The translations under genes were made by a program, and so were the position numbers. From assembly GCF_009856605.1 (NCBI RefSeq), contig NZ_CP047244.1, forward strand, positions 186,001-250,000: DNA of 64,000 nucleotides, in the 5' to 3' direction. This DNA comes from Trichormus variabilis 0441. Lineage in GTDB: Bacteria; Cyanobacteriota; Cyanobacteriia; Cyanobacteriales; Nostocaceae. The notes under the pieces are model-generated. The model was not told where the DNA came from. It saw only the letters and a list, made by a program, of their open reading frames with translations, and ran no database searches. Below are positions 8,649 to 17,788 of this stretch, one piece after another (positions within the stretch are counted from its first letter, which is position 1; every line of letters starts with the position of its first letter).

Positions 8649-9788
8649 ATGAAACGACCCCAGTTCATTGTGGCAGTAGCCATTTTCCTCATCACCCACG
8701 CAACGAATTTGCAAATTCCCCTGTACGGTACTTATGCAAAGATGGCAGGTTTTGGTAGTGGTGTTTCGGCGATCGTTTTCTCAACCTATATTGCAGGATT
8801 GGTGCCAACGCTGCTTCTGCTGGGTGGAGCCTCTGACCGGATTGGACGCAAAATTGTCATCCTCACAAGTTTGCTATTAGCTTGTGTCGCAACGTTTTTA
8901 ATGATTGTTCAGCCGAATATCTACACGCTGTTCGTCACACGAGTTCTACAAGGAATTAGTGTTGGTTTCATGACTGGAACAGGAACGGCATACCTATCAG
9001 CGCTAATGCCACAAAATGCCACGAAGGTTGCTGCTTACGTCAGCTTAACTACTGCTTTGGGCTTTTCCAGTGGTGCGCTGTTTACGAATGCCACTTTGTT
9101 TTATCGCTATTCACTGGTGCCGCTTAGCTATTGGGTCGTCTTTATTCTCCTTCTAGGCTGTATTAGTTTAGCTATTAGTATTCCAGAACAGGCAACGGCT
9201 TCAGCAGCGTTGATCCGGCTGCCAAGTTTCTCAATGGGCGCAGTTTGGGCAGGGTTAGCGATCGCATTGGCATGGTCTTTGGCAGGAATTGTCGGTGTCA
9301 TTTTACCTACCCAGCTAACAAGATATGGGCTACCGAACTGGGCAGGTCTAATGCTATTCATCATTACGATCGCAGGGGTTGTGTTTCAACCTTTTGCCCG
9401 TCGGCTAGAGGCACGGCGATCGCTTCAGATCGGTGCTGTCCTGCTGGTAACTGGCTATTTTAGCTTCACATGTGGAGCATGGCTTGGTCATTTAGGGTTG
9501 GTGCTGGCAGGAGTGGCGATCGCTGGAACGGCGTGCTACGGGTTCACCTACCTGGGCGGATTGGCTGAAGTGGTACAGATAAGCGGCACTCAATCTGCGA
9601 GATTCACCTCTGGCTATTTTGTCTGCGCTTATTTGGGGTACGGCATCCCTGTAATTCTGATTGGCTTTGTGTCTGACAAATTTGGCGTGATGCAGGCGTT
9701 ATTTGGCTTTGGCGCAGTCTTGCTGGTTTGCAATGCCCTACTCTTTGTCAGATATCAACGAATAGCAAAAAACCAGTATCTTGCTTAG
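8649..9788 (+). CDS. MFS transporter
   Basis: 379 residues from the ATG at 8649, which has an AGGAG seven bases upstream; a TTG at 8592 would add 19 residues. About twelve hydrophobic segments are visible. The MFS loop 2-3 signature appears as GGASDRIGRKIVIL, with a second-half counterpart (IGFVSDKFGVM). It resembles drug/metabolite efflux carriers. Substrate unknown. The context (Fe-S regulator, azoreductase) hints at export of a redox-active or aromatic compound. Confidence 0.85.
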   Translation: MKRPQFIVAVAIFLITHATNLQIPLYGTYAKMAGFGSGVSAIVFSTYIAGLVPTLLLLGGASDRIGRKIVILTSLLLACVATFLMIVQPNIYTLFVTRVLQGISVGFMTGTGTAYLSALMPQNATKVAAYVSLTTALGFSSGALFTNATLFYRYSLVPLSYWVVFILLLGCISLAISIPEQATASAALIRLPSFSMGAVWAGLAIALAWSLAGIVGVILPTQLTRYGLPNWAGLMLFIITIAGVVFQPFARRLEARRSLQIGAVLLVTGYFSFTCGAWLGHLGLVLAGVAIAGTACYGFTYLGGLAEVVQISGTQSARFTSGYFVCAYLGYGIPVILIGFVSDKFGVMQALFGFGAVLLVCNALLFVRYQRIAKNQYLA

Positions 9789-9880
9789 TCATCTTGATTT
9801 ATAAGCTGCAATCTTACTCATACAACACCTGATGTAATTGTTTTTTTGACTCTACAAACAGGTTTTAAGAGGATTAATCC

Positions 9881-10504
9881 ATGAAACTTTTGCACCTTGA
9901 TTCTAGCCCACGCGGCGAGCGCTCTATCTCACGCTCCTTAACCCAACAATTTGTGAGTTTGTGGAAACAAATGCATCTAGATGTTCCTGTCATTTATCGC
10001 GATTTAGGACGTTATCCAGTACCCGCGATCGATGAAGCGTGGATTGCTGCTGCGTTTTGTCCTCCAGCTCAACTCACTCCAGAATTACAATCTGCCTTGA
10101 TGATTTCCGATGAGTTGATTGCTGAACTGCTGGCGGCAAACCTCTATATCTTTGGCATTCCTATGTACAACTATAGTGTACCTGCCAGTTTCAAAGCATA
10201 CATCGATCAGATTGTGAGAGTCAGACGGACGTTTGTGGTGAGTGCTGATGGTTACGAAGGACTGTTAAAAGATAAAAAAGTGCTGGTAATTACAACACGA
10301 GGCGGAAGCTATGCAGGCGAACCACTCGATTTTCAAGAGCCTTATTTGCGTGCAGTGTTTGGCTTCATTGGTATAACTGATGTCACGTTTATCCATGCCG
10401 AAAATCTGGCAATCGGGTCTGAAGAACGACAACTAGCGATTGCAACTGCTCATGAAGCCATTCAACAAGTTGTAAAAACTTGGCAATCTAGTACCTGCAT
10501 CTGA
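9881..10504 (+). CDS. azoR: FMN-dependent NADH-azoreductase (AcpD/AzoR family)
   Basis: 207 residues with a flavodoxin-like fold. The N-terminal MKLLHLDSSPRGERSISRSL is the FMN phosphate-binding loop, FGIPMYNYSVPASFKAYIDQ is the family's flavin/substrate signature and VITTRGGSYAG follows in the next loop. Members reduce quinones and azo compounds with two electrons from NADH, protecting against electrophiles. An AAGAGG ribosome site precedes the ATG. It lies between two MFS genes and is probably co-regulated with them. Confidence 0.9.
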   Translation: MKLLHLDSSPRGERSISRSLTQQFVSLWKQMHLDVPVIYRDLGRYPVPAIDEAWIAAAFCPPAQLTPELQSALMISDELIAELLAANLYIFGIPMYNYSVPASFKAYIDQIVRVRRTFVVSADGYEGLLKDKKVLVITTRGGSYAGEPLDFQEPYLRAVFGFIGITDVTFIHAENLAIGSEERQLAIATAHEAIQQVVKTWQSSTCI

Positions 10505-10557
10505 ATCGAGCGACTAAGTTCTGCATTGCCTGCAATGCCTTGCTCTCTATCTTTTCA

Positions 10558-11709
10558 ATGATTATGAATCGCAATATCGTTTGGCTAATGGCAATTACCA
10601 GTGGGGCTGCTGCTGCCAACCTGTATTACAACCAACCCCTGCTTGCAGCAATTACTCAGAATTTGAACGCCTCTGTTCAAGACGTAGGATTAATTCCGAC
10701 GTTGGGACAAATTGGCTATGCAATGGGCAACTTTTTCATCGTTCCTCTCGGCGATCTTCTAGAGCGCAGACGTTTGCTCGTTAACATGCTCATTGGAACT
10801 GCTCTAGCTTTAGCTGCGGCTGCTGTTTCTCCTACCATTGGCTGGTTAATTATTGCTAGCTTCATCGTTGGGGTAACGACGATCGTACCTCAGATTGCGG
10901 TTCCCTTTGCAGCTTTACTTGCTCCTGCGGCAATGCGGGGCAAAGTTGTCGGCACAGTCATGAGCGGACTGCTGATTGGCATTCTTCTTGCCCGGACGGT
11001 GAGTGGCTTCGTTGGTGCAGAACTAGGTTGGCGGTCGATGTATTGGATTGCGAGTGGCGTAATGTTGATGTTAGCGCTCGTTCTGTTTAGTGTGCTGCCC
11101 AACAGTCAGCCTGCGGTCATGTTTACTTACCGAGAATTGATGCGATCGATGTTGAAGTTGGTTCGAGAGCCTATCTTGCAAGAAGCTTCAATTACAGGTG
11201 CAATGGCTTTCGGGGCATTTAGCGTTTTTTGGAGTACCTTGATTTTTCTATTAGAACAACCACCTTATCAATATGGCAGCGAGGTCGCTGGGTTGTTTGG
11301 GTTGATTGGGGTCGTTGGAGCCGCAAGCGCGCCACTAGCTGGCAAACTTGCCGATCGCAGAAGTCCGAGACTCGCGATTGCACTGGGCTTACTCGCAACT
11401 GCTGTGTCTTTCCTGGTGTTCTGGTTGTTTGGATACCAACTATGGGGACTGATTGTTGGCGTGATTTTGTTAGATATGGGGGTACAGGTGACAACAGTAT
11501 CCAACCAGGCATTGATTTACAGGCTACCTGAAGAAACGCATAGCCGTTTGAATGCGCTGTTTGTCACATTCTATTTCTTTGGTGGCGCGATCGGTTCATT
11601 CCTGGGTGCTTACGGCTGGAATCTCTGGCGATGGAATGGAGTTTGTACCGCCGGGATGTTTTTGTCGATCATTGCTTTTGCAGCACTCACGCTTGGACGT
11701 AAGCGCTAA
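10558..11709 (+). CDS. MFS transporter (YnfM/NepI-like)
   Basis: About 383 residues from the ATG at 10558; a second ATG at 10564 and a TTG at 10540 are alternatives. Twelve hydrophobic segments are seen, with the loop 2-3 motif as PLGDLLERRRLLV and a second-half motif GKLADRRSPRLAI. The N-terminus ITSGAAAANLYYNQPLLAAI is typical of a widespread MFS subfamily exporting drugs, sugars or nucleosides. The substrate cannot be named from sequence. It follows the azoreductase by about 50 bp and is probably in one transcript with it. Confidence 0.85.
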   Translation: MIMNRNIVWLMAITSGAAAANLYYNQPLLAAITQNLNASVQDVGLIPTLGQIGYAMGNFFIVPLGDLLERRRLLVNMLIGTALALAAAAVSPTIGWLIIASFIVGVTTIVPQIAVPFAALLAPAAMRGKVVGTVMSGLLIGILLARTVSGFVGAELGWRSMYWIASGVMLMLALVLFSVLPNSQPAVMFTYRELMRSMLKLVREPILQEASITGAMAFGAFSVFWSTLIFLLEQPPYQYGSEVAGLFGLIGVVGAASAPLAGKLADRRSPRLAIALGLLATAVSFLVFWLFGYQLWGLIVGVILLDMGVQVTTVSNQALIYRLPEETHSRLNALFVTFYFFGGAIGSFLGAYGWNLWRWNGVCTAGMFLSIIAFAALTLGRKR

Positions 11710-11735
11710 CCCTTCTAAAAATCTACTACTGAAGT

Positions 11736-13442
11736 ATGCAAAATTATTGGTTTGCAAATTTTCATATACTGGGTTGTTTGAGTGTTTTGAGCTTCGTCAT
11801 CCTCAATCATGCAACTCCTTCCCTAGCCAAGACTGTTGAGTCTTTAACTTTTGAGGAAAAACAAGCAACAGAGGATGTCCCTACACTTTCTCCTGTTGTT
11901 CCAACTTCAATTACTCAGCTAATTCATCAAATTATTCCTCAAGAATCAGACGCAACGCTACAAGGACAAGTGACTTCAGTAAATCAACTGGATGATGTTC
12001 AACCGACAGATTGGGCATTTCAGGTGCTTCAGTCTTTGATCTCTCGATATAACATTCTTACAGGCTATCCAGCCCAAACTTTTCGGGGCGATGTCTCACG
12101 ACAAGCCGCTTTGCATCTAAGAGCAATGACTCGCGACGAATTTGCACTAGCATTGAACATAACACTTAAACAAATCAGCGAACAAATTGCTCAAGGAACT
12201 GGTTCACGAATATCTCGTGATGATTTAGAGACACTACAACGACTTCAAGAAGAGTTTTCTGGCGAACTCAGCACACTACAAGAACGTGTAGATGGATTAG
12301 CAGCCCGAACTGCTAAGTTGGAAGCAAGTCAGTTCTCGACAACCACCACATTCTCAGGAATAGTTGTATTTGGAGTCACTGGCGGAGGCTTTAGCGGCGA
12401 TCGCATTGTTGATGTCACAGGTAGAGAAATTGCGACAAAAGATCCAAACCTTACATTCCTTTACCGAGCTACCCTAGACTTCACTACAAGTTTTAATGGA
12501 ACAGATGCGCTAGAACTCTGGCTGGAAATTGGCAGCAATGGGGCAGATGACAATGCAGCAGGATTGTTAGAACCCAGTTTTGGCAGCGTTTTAGACTATT
12601 CAGCCAAACCCCCTGTTGAAGAGTTTGGCGTGTCCCGTCTGAATTATACCTTTTCTCTATCTGAGGATTTGACGCTTTCCCTAGGCCCAGTCATCAGTCT
12701 TACTGACTATGTAGACTTAAACCGCTATGCAAATGTCAGTTTTCTAGACTTCTCTACGCAAGCGTTGGTAAATAACTATATTCTTTTCCCAGTTCAAGGG
12801 CTAGGAGCGGGTGCTGCTATCAGGTGGAATCCGAATGAAGGCGCATTTACGGCACGAGCTGCTTATGTGGCGGCATCTGCGAGTCGGTCGAAAATAGAGA
12901 GTTCATCTCCAGTTCCTGGTATTTTCCCACTGGGATACATTCTTTATCCCAACGGACGAGGAGAAGGAGGGCTGTTTGGCGATCCTTATCAAGGAATCAT
13001 TGAGTTAGAATACGCTCCTTCTAGAATGTTTGCGCTACGCTTGCAATATACGAGCGGTAGTATTTTAGGAGGGAACTTTGATGTCTTTGGAGCCAACTTG
13101 GAATTGACGCTTTCAGACCGTTTTGCTGTTTTTGGACGCTACGGTTACGGTAGCTACGCTGATACTGCCTTTGGTGATTTAAAGCCTAGCTATTGGATGG
13201 CAGGTGTAGCTTTTCTGGATCTATTCATTGAAAATGCTCTGGCAGGCATAGCTGTAGGTCAGCCGTTTATCGCAAGTGAAATAGGAGATTCAACACAAAC
13301 GAATTTCGAGGCTTTCTACAATTTTCCAATTAATGACAATATCCGTGTCACACCTGTATTTCAAGTGATTACAAATCCAGCTAATCAAAGCGTCAATGGC
13401 ACAATCCTTACAAGTACACTCCGCACCGTCTTCTCGTTCTAA
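11736..13442 (+). CDS. SLH-domain outer-membrane porin (iron uptake porin type)
   Basis: 568 residues. A signal peptide (about residues 1-31, ending PSLAK) is followed by an SLH domain (VQPTDWAFQVLQSLISRYNI, then FRGDVS and RDEFALALN), a coiled coil (about 140-200, LQRLQEEFSGELSTLQERVD) and a beta-barrel ending in the aromatic F of LRTVFSF. This is the cyanobacterial SLH/OprB porin plan: the SLH part holds peptidoglycan and the barrel passes small solutes or inorganic ions. The family is often annotated as iron uptake porin. It starts 26 bp after the MFS gene and fits an iron-related gene block. Confidence 0.9.
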   Translation: MQNYWFANFHILGCLSVLSFVILNHATPSLAKTVESLTFEEKQATEDVPTLSPVVPTSITQLIHQIIPQESDATLQGQVTSVNQLDDVQPTDWAFQVLQSLISRYNILTGYPAQTFRGDVSRQAALHLRAMTRDEFALALNITLKQISEQIAQGTGSRISRDDLETLQRLQEEFSGELSTLQERVDGLAARTAKLEASQFSTTTTFSGIVVFGVTGGGFSGDRIVDVTGREIATKDPNLTFLYRATLDFTTSFNGTDALELWLEIGSNGADDNAAGLLEPSFGSVLDYSAKPPVEEFGVSRLNYTFSLSEDLTLSLGPVISLTDYVDLNRYANVSFLDFSTQALVNNYILFPVQGLGAGAAIRWNPNEGAFTARAAYVAASASRSKIESSSPVPGIFPLGYILYPNGRGEGGLFGDPYQGIIELEYAPSRMFALRLQYTSGSILGGNFDVFGANLELTLSDRFAVFGRYGYGSYADTAFGDLKPSYWMAGVAFLDLFIENALAGIAVGQPFIASEIGDSTQTNFEAFYNFPINDNIRVTPVFQVITNPANQSVNGTILTSTLRTVFSF

Positions 13443-13481
13443 CAAACCTCTGTTTAGCGAACAAAGGTAAGGAGATCGCAT

Positions 13482-13681
13482 ATCAATAGAACTGGGTACA
13501 ACGCGAAAAAGTGGGGTCAGACCATTAGTTGTTAGGAATTCTAATTCAGGATGAGTCTTTGCATATTCGACTAGTTTCTCAATTTGGGATTTGATTTGGG
13601 GAAGGGGAATTGACCGGATACCCTTATTTAGGTCTTTGGTTGCGATCGCCCAGGATTGTCCTTGTCGTCCTTGGGGATTAC
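13482..13681 (-). pseudogene. C-terminal part of gene interrupted by the tnpB element
   Basis: The minus strand reads NPQGRQGQSWAIATKDLNKG followed by IRSIPLPQIKSQIEKLVEYA. This matches, by recollection, a small bacterial family whose N-terminus is FVFGSNxxGRHGAGxA. That N-terminus is found at 14945-15092, on the other side of the tnpB element. Joining the halves gives CNAEYGNPQGRQGQSW in one frame. The region after PLFRVVPSS does not look like the family's normal ending and runs into the porin gene's 3' end, so the gene is also truncated. Confidence 0.75.
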
Positions 13682-13779
13682 AAAAAACATGGGTTTAAAG
13701 CCTCGCCCTTGAAGGGCGACTTTGCTTAATTTAGGAAGAATCTGAGTTTTTAGCTTCATATTTTTGGTAAAATACTAAT

Positions 13780-14904
13780 ATGAAGACACTGAAGTTTAAG
13801 CTATATCAACACAAAAGAAATAGACACCTTAAGCGCATTATTAATGCGGCTGGGGTAATCTACAATCATTGCATTGCTCTACACAAACGCTACTACAGAA
13901 TGTGGGGCAATCACTTGAGTTGTGCAAAACTTCAGTCTCATATTGCCAAATTAAGAAAACGTAATTTATTCTGGCAATCGCTAGGTTCTCAAGCAGTACA
14001 AGATATCTGTCAACGCATAGAGAAAGCCTATCAACTATTTTTTAAACACAATAAAAAAGGAGTTAGACCACCAGGATTTAAAAAGGTTAAAAAATACAAA
14101 TCATTCACTCTCAAACAAGCTGGTTATAAGTTTTTAGGTAGCAACAGGGTGAAAATTGGGCATCGAGTATATCAATTTTGGAAGTCTAGAGACATTGAGG
14201 GAACAGTTAAAACCTTAACCATTAAACGCACACCATTAGGTGAATTGTTTATGGTTGTAGTGGTTGATAATGTTAGTCAAGCAGAAATTGAAGTTAAGAC
14301 GGGTAAAATCGCTGGCTTTGATTTTGGGTTGAAAACATTCCTCACTTGCTCAGACGGTACTAAAATTGAATCACCCCAATTTTTCAAGCAGTCACTCAAC
14401 GCCATCAAAAAAGCCAGCAGACAGCATTCCAAAAAACTAAAGAGTTCATCCAACAGGGAGCGAGCTAGGAAAAATTTGGTACGCAAATATGAAGATATTT
14501 CTCATCGTCGGCGTGATTGGTTTTGGAAATTGGCCCATGAACTAACAGATAAGTTTGATATACTGTGTTTTGAGACGCTGAACCTCAAGGGAATGCAACG
14601 ACTTTGGGGAAGAAAAATATCAGATTTGGCGTTTGGCGAGTTCCTACAAATTTTAAAATGGATTGCTAAAAAGAAGAATAAACTGGTTGTTTTCATCGAC
14701 CAGTGGTATCCATCCACTAAGACTTGCTCTGGCTGTGGACACGTTCTAGAAGAGTTGGATTTATCTATTAGAGAATGGCGTTGCCCATCTTGCCAATCAG
14801 TAAATGGAAGGGATGAAAACGCATCTAAAGTAATTTGTGCAGTCGGGGCATCGACTGTTGGGTTAGGGGATGTAAGTCGGTATGAAACTGCTATCGCTGT
14901 TTGA
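13780..14904 (+). CDS. tnpB: TnpB RNA-guided nuclease (IS605 family)
   Basis: 374 residues, usual length. The N-terminal helix-turn-helix and WED-like region is followed by a RuvC nuclease domain with D in GFDFGLKTF (about residue 185), E in CFETLNLKGM (about 265) and the final D in GRDENAS (about 345). The four-cysteine zinc finger CSGCGH...CPSC is complete. All catalytic residues are there, so an active omega-RNA-guided DNA nuclease is expected. TnpB proteins cut the donor-site sequence next to a target-adjacent motif matching the left-flank tetranucleotide, here TTAC by inference. No tnpA neighbour. Confidence 0.93.
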   Translation: MKTLKFKLYQHKRNRHLKRIINAAGVIYNHCIALHKRYYRMWGNHLSCAKLQSHIAKLRKRNLFWQSLGSQAVQDICQRIEKAYQLFFKHNKKGVRPPGFKKVKKYKSFTLKQAGYKFLGSNRVKIGHRVYQFWKSRDIEGTVKTLTIKRTPLGELFMVVVVDNVSQAEIEVKTGKIAGFDFGLKTFLTCSDGTKIESPQFFKQSLNAIKKASRQHSKKLKSSSNRERARKNLVRKYEDISHRRRDWFWKLAHELTDKFDILCFETLNLKGMQRLWGRKISDLAFGEFLQILKWIAKKKNKLVVFIDQWYPSTKTCSGCGHVLEELDLSIREWRCPSCQSVNGRDENASKVICAVGASTVGLGDVSRYETAIAV

Positions 14905-14944
14905 GCCTAGAATCCCCACGCCTTTAGGCTGGGGAGTATGTCAA
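14800..14944 (+). ncRNA. Probable omega-RNA (reRNA) of TnpB
   Basis: In studied IS605 elements the guide RNA overlaps the 3' end of tnpB and runs to the right end of the element, the guide being the sequence just outside. Here that would be about 14800-14944 with the guide starting at 14945 (CGTATTCTGCATTGCAG). The right-end hairpin is visible; the start is a guess from the family. Confidence 0.45.
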
Positions 14945-15092
14945 CGTATTCTGCATTGCAGTACTGTCGCGCAAATAAAGCACTTCCAGCACCATGTCTT
15001 CCTTGTGTGTTGCTGCCAAATACAAAAATCTGGTTTTTTGCTAGTTTGATAATTCTATCAGGAATAATTTTGTAGGGATGATTATTTGACAT
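14945..15092 (-). pseudogene. N-terminal part of gene interrupted by the tnpB element
   Basis: Starts MSNNHPYKIIPDRIIKLAKN followed by QIFVFGSNTQGRHGAGSALF, the N-terminal signature of a small bacterial family, possibly phage-linked, of unknown function. After codon GAA TAC the frame enters the tnpB element and would end after about 10 foreign residues (stop at 14907). Its start overlaps the stop of the 73-residue gene at 15082, so the two were once a translationally coupled pair. Confidence 0.75.
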
Positions 15093-15303
15093 TTGGTTCT
15101 TTTACCCAAAAGAAAAGATTGGGATATCTGTGGTTAAATTTTTTTACTTCTGCTTGAGCAGCAGTTAGGTTATCCCATAACTCCATCTCTCCATAATCAC
15201 CTTTCATCATTGCTTCTTGTCTAGAATTTGGATGATTGAAAATTAGGGGTGTTGCGTCTTTACTAGAATTTTTTCTTCGCCAACAAATACAATACTTGTC
15301 CAT
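15082..15303 (-). CDS. Small hypothetical protein (73 aa)
   Basis: MDKYCICWRRKNSSKDATPL..., ending NLFFWVKEPNVK. It has an early Cys-x-Cys and an aromatic C-terminus. No family recognised. Its stop overlaps the start of the interrupted gene at 15092 by 11 bp, which supports it as a real gene in a two-gene unit. Confidence 0.55.
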   Translation of the reverse strand: MDKYCICWRRKNSSKDATPLIFNHPNSRQEAMMKGDYGEMELWDNLTAAQAEVKKFNHRYPNLFFWVKEPNVK

Positions 15304-15351
15304 TTTATATAAACTGATAATAGAATTAATTACTATCAGTTTATATTTTTA

Positions 15352-15720
15352 TTATGCTGACTGTTTAATCTGGCTTAGAGCTATTAACATTTCTTCTCGA
15401 TTGAGGTGTCGTTTCTTGCCTGTTTTAGATAATTGGATAGCGTAACTCCATTTTATTCCAGCTTGGGAGCATCTTTTTCTTAACTGTTGAACAGTGATAT
15501 GTTTGTTTGTAGATACTTGATTTTTGTTGGATATCTGAAGTTTGGATTTATCAGTTAAGTTTTCAATTTTACTTACAGTGGGTTTTATGGATGTAGTGCA
15601 ATTGCAGTGCTTTTCAAAAGCGATAGATATCTCTAGCAAGAATTGGAAAATGAAGAGAGTAGAAAATCCGTAAATAAGAATGTAGAGAAGCCCTGTTAGC
15701 ATACATTGTGCTAATTCCAT
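15352..15720 (-). CDS. Hypothetical protein with one membrane segment (122 aa)
   Basis: A hydrophobic N-terminus (about residues 5-30, MLTGLLYILIYGFSTLFIFQ) is followed by a polar middle and a basic C-terminal helix pair (TVQQLRKRCSQAGIKWSYAI and LNREEMLIALSQIKQ). The latter has the size and pattern of a SAP-like or Rho-N-like nucleic-acid-binding motif. That fold is my inference. Function unknown. Confidence 0.5.
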   Translation of the reverse strand: MELAQCMLTGLLYILIYGFSTLFIFQFLLEISIAFEKHCNCTTSIKPTVSKIENLTDKSKLQISNKNQVSTNKHITVQQLRKRCSQAGIKWSYAIQLSKTGKKRHLNREEMLIALSQIKQSA

Positions 15721-15903
15721 TGTTTTAACTCCTGTTGATATAATTAGTAACTGGCTATTTAATGAAGCGGTATACCAGCCTTCTATTTATATCAAAGCGT
15801 TAGCTTGTGTAAATTTACTCTGAATAAAAGAATCGATAATAAATTAATGGTGTAATAGTGATGAAATATCTTGGTCTTGGTTTGCTTAGATAAAGATGTC
15901 ACT

Positions 15904-16353
15904 CTACATATATCTAACAACTGTTCTAATATTATCAACTAACTGTATTATCATATTCCAAATAGCTTTCCAGCCAAGTATCATTCCCCAAAATCCGCTA
16001 ACAAATAGACCAAGTACTGATTTAAGGAAGATAACTCCCCTGTAATTTATCTCGACATTTGATTCGACTTTGGCATAGATAACACCATCCTCAATTTTAT
16101 TTTTCAAATTTTTCATTTTTTGTTCTTCTTCTCTAATCCTTCTTTCTTCTTGCACTTTCCAGCCCCAAGGAACAAATCCCAAAATAATCGAAATGGGAAG
16201 GTAAAATGGCCAGTTATATATGTAGCCAAGAGAAGCATATATGATGAAAAAAGTTAGCCCCAAACCAGTACGCCAAACCAAGCACCAAATAATAAATAAA
16301 CTGTTGATAATAGCGTTACGGATAACTATACTTCGATTTTGATGATATGACAT
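15904..16353 (-). CDS. Hypothetical membrane protein (149 aa)
   Basis: Three hydrophobic stretches (about residues 15-38, 41-65 and 105-140) flank a charged coiled segment, VQEERRIREEEQKMKNLKNK. Probably an integral membrane protein with a short cytoplasmic helical loop. No family recognised. It belongs to a run of small minus-strand accessory genes. Confidence 0.5.
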   Translation of the reverse strand: MSYHQNRSIVIRNAIINSLFIIWCLVWRTGLGLTFFIIYASLGYIYNWPFYLPISIILGFVPWGWKVQEERRIREEEQKMKNLKNKIEDGVIYAKVESNVEINYRGVIFLKSVLGLFVSGFWGMILGWKAIWNMIIQLVDNIRTVVRYM

Positions 16354-16783
16354 TTGAAGATGTCTCCCGATAGCTAATATTTAATTTTTATTTATGGTGA
16401 TTGCATACCTTAAGATTAAACTTAAGGCTAGTTTGAATTATCATCTTGATAGTGGAAAATTTGAAAATACATACACAATTGCAATCACCTACTGAACCAC
16501 ATCACAGAAGGTTAAATATACCAATCTATTGTAACGATGTTTGTACCTAGTCCGGCACATAATTACTGCTGCTAAAATTGATATTTACTGTTTTATCAAT
16601 TATATATTCACTGATTTTAAATCTAAGCAAAGTTTTGATGATTTTTTTAATAAGTTTAAAATTGAGGTATAGTTTTTAGAAAAAATAAAAATGATTAAGA
16701 TTTAACTCTTAACCATTTGATGATATATTTGTAAAATGATGGGATATACCTGTGTTTGATTTACATGGTTGAGGCGTATGCCA
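16354..16783. other. AT-rich intergenic stretch
   Basis: 430 bp of strongly AT-rich sequence. No open frame, strong hairpin or repeat could be supported. It lies upstream of the 149-residue membrane protein gene and downstream of the Gp157-like gene, so it presumably carries a minus-strand promoter, but I cannot point to one. Confidence 0.5.
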
Positions 16784-17386
16784 TTAGTTGTGGTTTTTCT
16801 TGTTGCGCCCCTTAGTAGCTGATTGCACCTTAAACCGTACTTGTTTGCCAATAGTTATCTCAGCAACATCGCTAATATCTTTACCAGATTTATAGGCTTC
16901 AAGAATTGCCTTATTATTAGCTTGGTACTTAATAACTCTAAATTCATCAGGAAAATCTTGATCGTCTACCTCTACTAGTAAATTAGCGACTTTGGGTGGG
17001 TTATCCCTGATTTCAATTACCCTTTCCTTACCAATATTTTTGTCACTGATTAATCCAATCTCGTGCAGATGGATCAGGGTACGCTTGATTTGTTCAAGTT
17101 GAGTTTTACGACGTGAAATTACCCGATCGTGGAGTTCGGCTACTCGTGCTTTTCTTTCTTCCCAGGTTTCAAGGTCAAGATTTAACTGGTCTACTACCCA
17201 GGCGATCGCATCAATTTTGGTTTCGATACCATCTTGAACACCCATAAGTTCTTGTACGAGTTGTTCTACTTTACCTTCTTCGCCTAACTCGCTTGCTTCT
17301 TCTATCTGTGACCAGAGTTTAGCAGCATCTAAGCTTAACTCTTTGAGCGTGAGTTGATTGATTTCGCGTTCAATTGCTTGAGTCAT
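16784..17386 (-). CDS. Siphovirus Gp157-like protein
   Basis: 200 residues. The N-terminal ~110 residues form a long charged coiled coil (IEREINQLTLKELSLDAAKL, then KARVAELHDRVISRRKTQLE). The remainder (RVIEIRDNPPKVANLLVEVD, FPDEFRVIKYQANNKAILEA) is the conserved part of the phage Gp157 family, found in phages and plasmids near recombination or replication genes. Exact function is unknown; some members are linked to phage-resistance phenotypes. It supports a plasmid or prophage origin for this stretch. Confidence 0.75.
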   Translation of the reverse strand: MTQAIEREINQLTLKELSLDAAKLWSQIEEASELGEEGKVEQLVQELMGVQDGIETKIDAIAWVVDQLNLDLETWEERKARVAELHDRVISRRKTQLEQIKRTLIHLHEIGLISDKNIGKERVIEIRDNPPKVANLLVEVDDQDFPDEFRVIKYQANNKAILEAYKSGKDISDVAEITIGKQVRFKVQSATKGRNKKNHN

Positions 17387-17482
17387 GATTTACTTTTTGA
17401 TATGAAAAACCAGTAGCAGTTACCTAGTTACCTGCTACTGCTTGTTTACTAGGAAGAGGTGATGCTTGAAGGGAGATTGAAT

Positions 17483-17650
17483 CTAGTACCCGTACCGCAA
17501 GTGATAGTAATCTGACTTTTCTTGTGCCAATTCTGCTTCGTAGTCGTAGTAATCTGCCTCATCTAAAAACAGGCTAACTTGTTGAGTCTGCAATGTAGAT
17601 TTTGGGGATTTTTTTGCCTTTTTTGGGTTAGAATTTATAACAGTTTTCAT
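17483..17650 (-). CDS. Small hypothetical protein (55 aa)
   Basis: MKTVINSNPKKAKKSPKSTL... then SLFLDEADYYDYEAELAQEK and a Tyr-rich C-terminus ending YHLRYGY. A basic N-terminal half and acidic, Tyr-rich C-terminal half look like real protein sequence. It lies about 100 bp upstream of the Gp157-like gene on the same strand, probably in one transcript. No family recognised. Confidence 0.5.
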   Translation of the reverse strand: MKTVINSNPKKAKKSPKSTLQTQQVSLFLDEADYYDYEAELAQEKSDYYHLRYGY

Positions 17651-17788
17651 CTCTATACAACTTCAATTCATCTAATGAAGTTGCACGTTAGTGCTTGTTA
17701 TAGTTCTGATGATTAAGGGAGAAAATTAATCTTACCCCTTCTTATAATTATTGGTAATTTCTCTAAATTAAATTCTACAACGTAGAAA

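Larger units (their letters stand above)
13682..14944 (+). mobile_element. IS200/IS605-type element with tnpB only
   Basis: A 1,263-bp element delimited by reconstructing the interrupted host gene. The left flank ends in TTAC (13678-13681), the tetranucleotide target of several IS605-family elements. The left end has the hairpin GCCCTTGAAGGGC (about 13704-13716). The right end has a hairpin around CCCCACGCCTTTAGGCTGGGG and finishes GTATGTCAA. There is no target duplication, as expected for this family. No tnpA is present, so it would move only with a transposase supplied in trans. Confidence 0.8.

Noticed and set aside
11229..11531. Overlapping ORFs within the second MFS gene
   Set aside because: Shadows in other frames of a transporter with clear membrane segments.
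13290..13481. Minus-strand 63-residue ORF
   Set aside because: Mostly antisense to the 3' end of the porin gene; only its upstream continuation belongs to the interrupted gene remnant.
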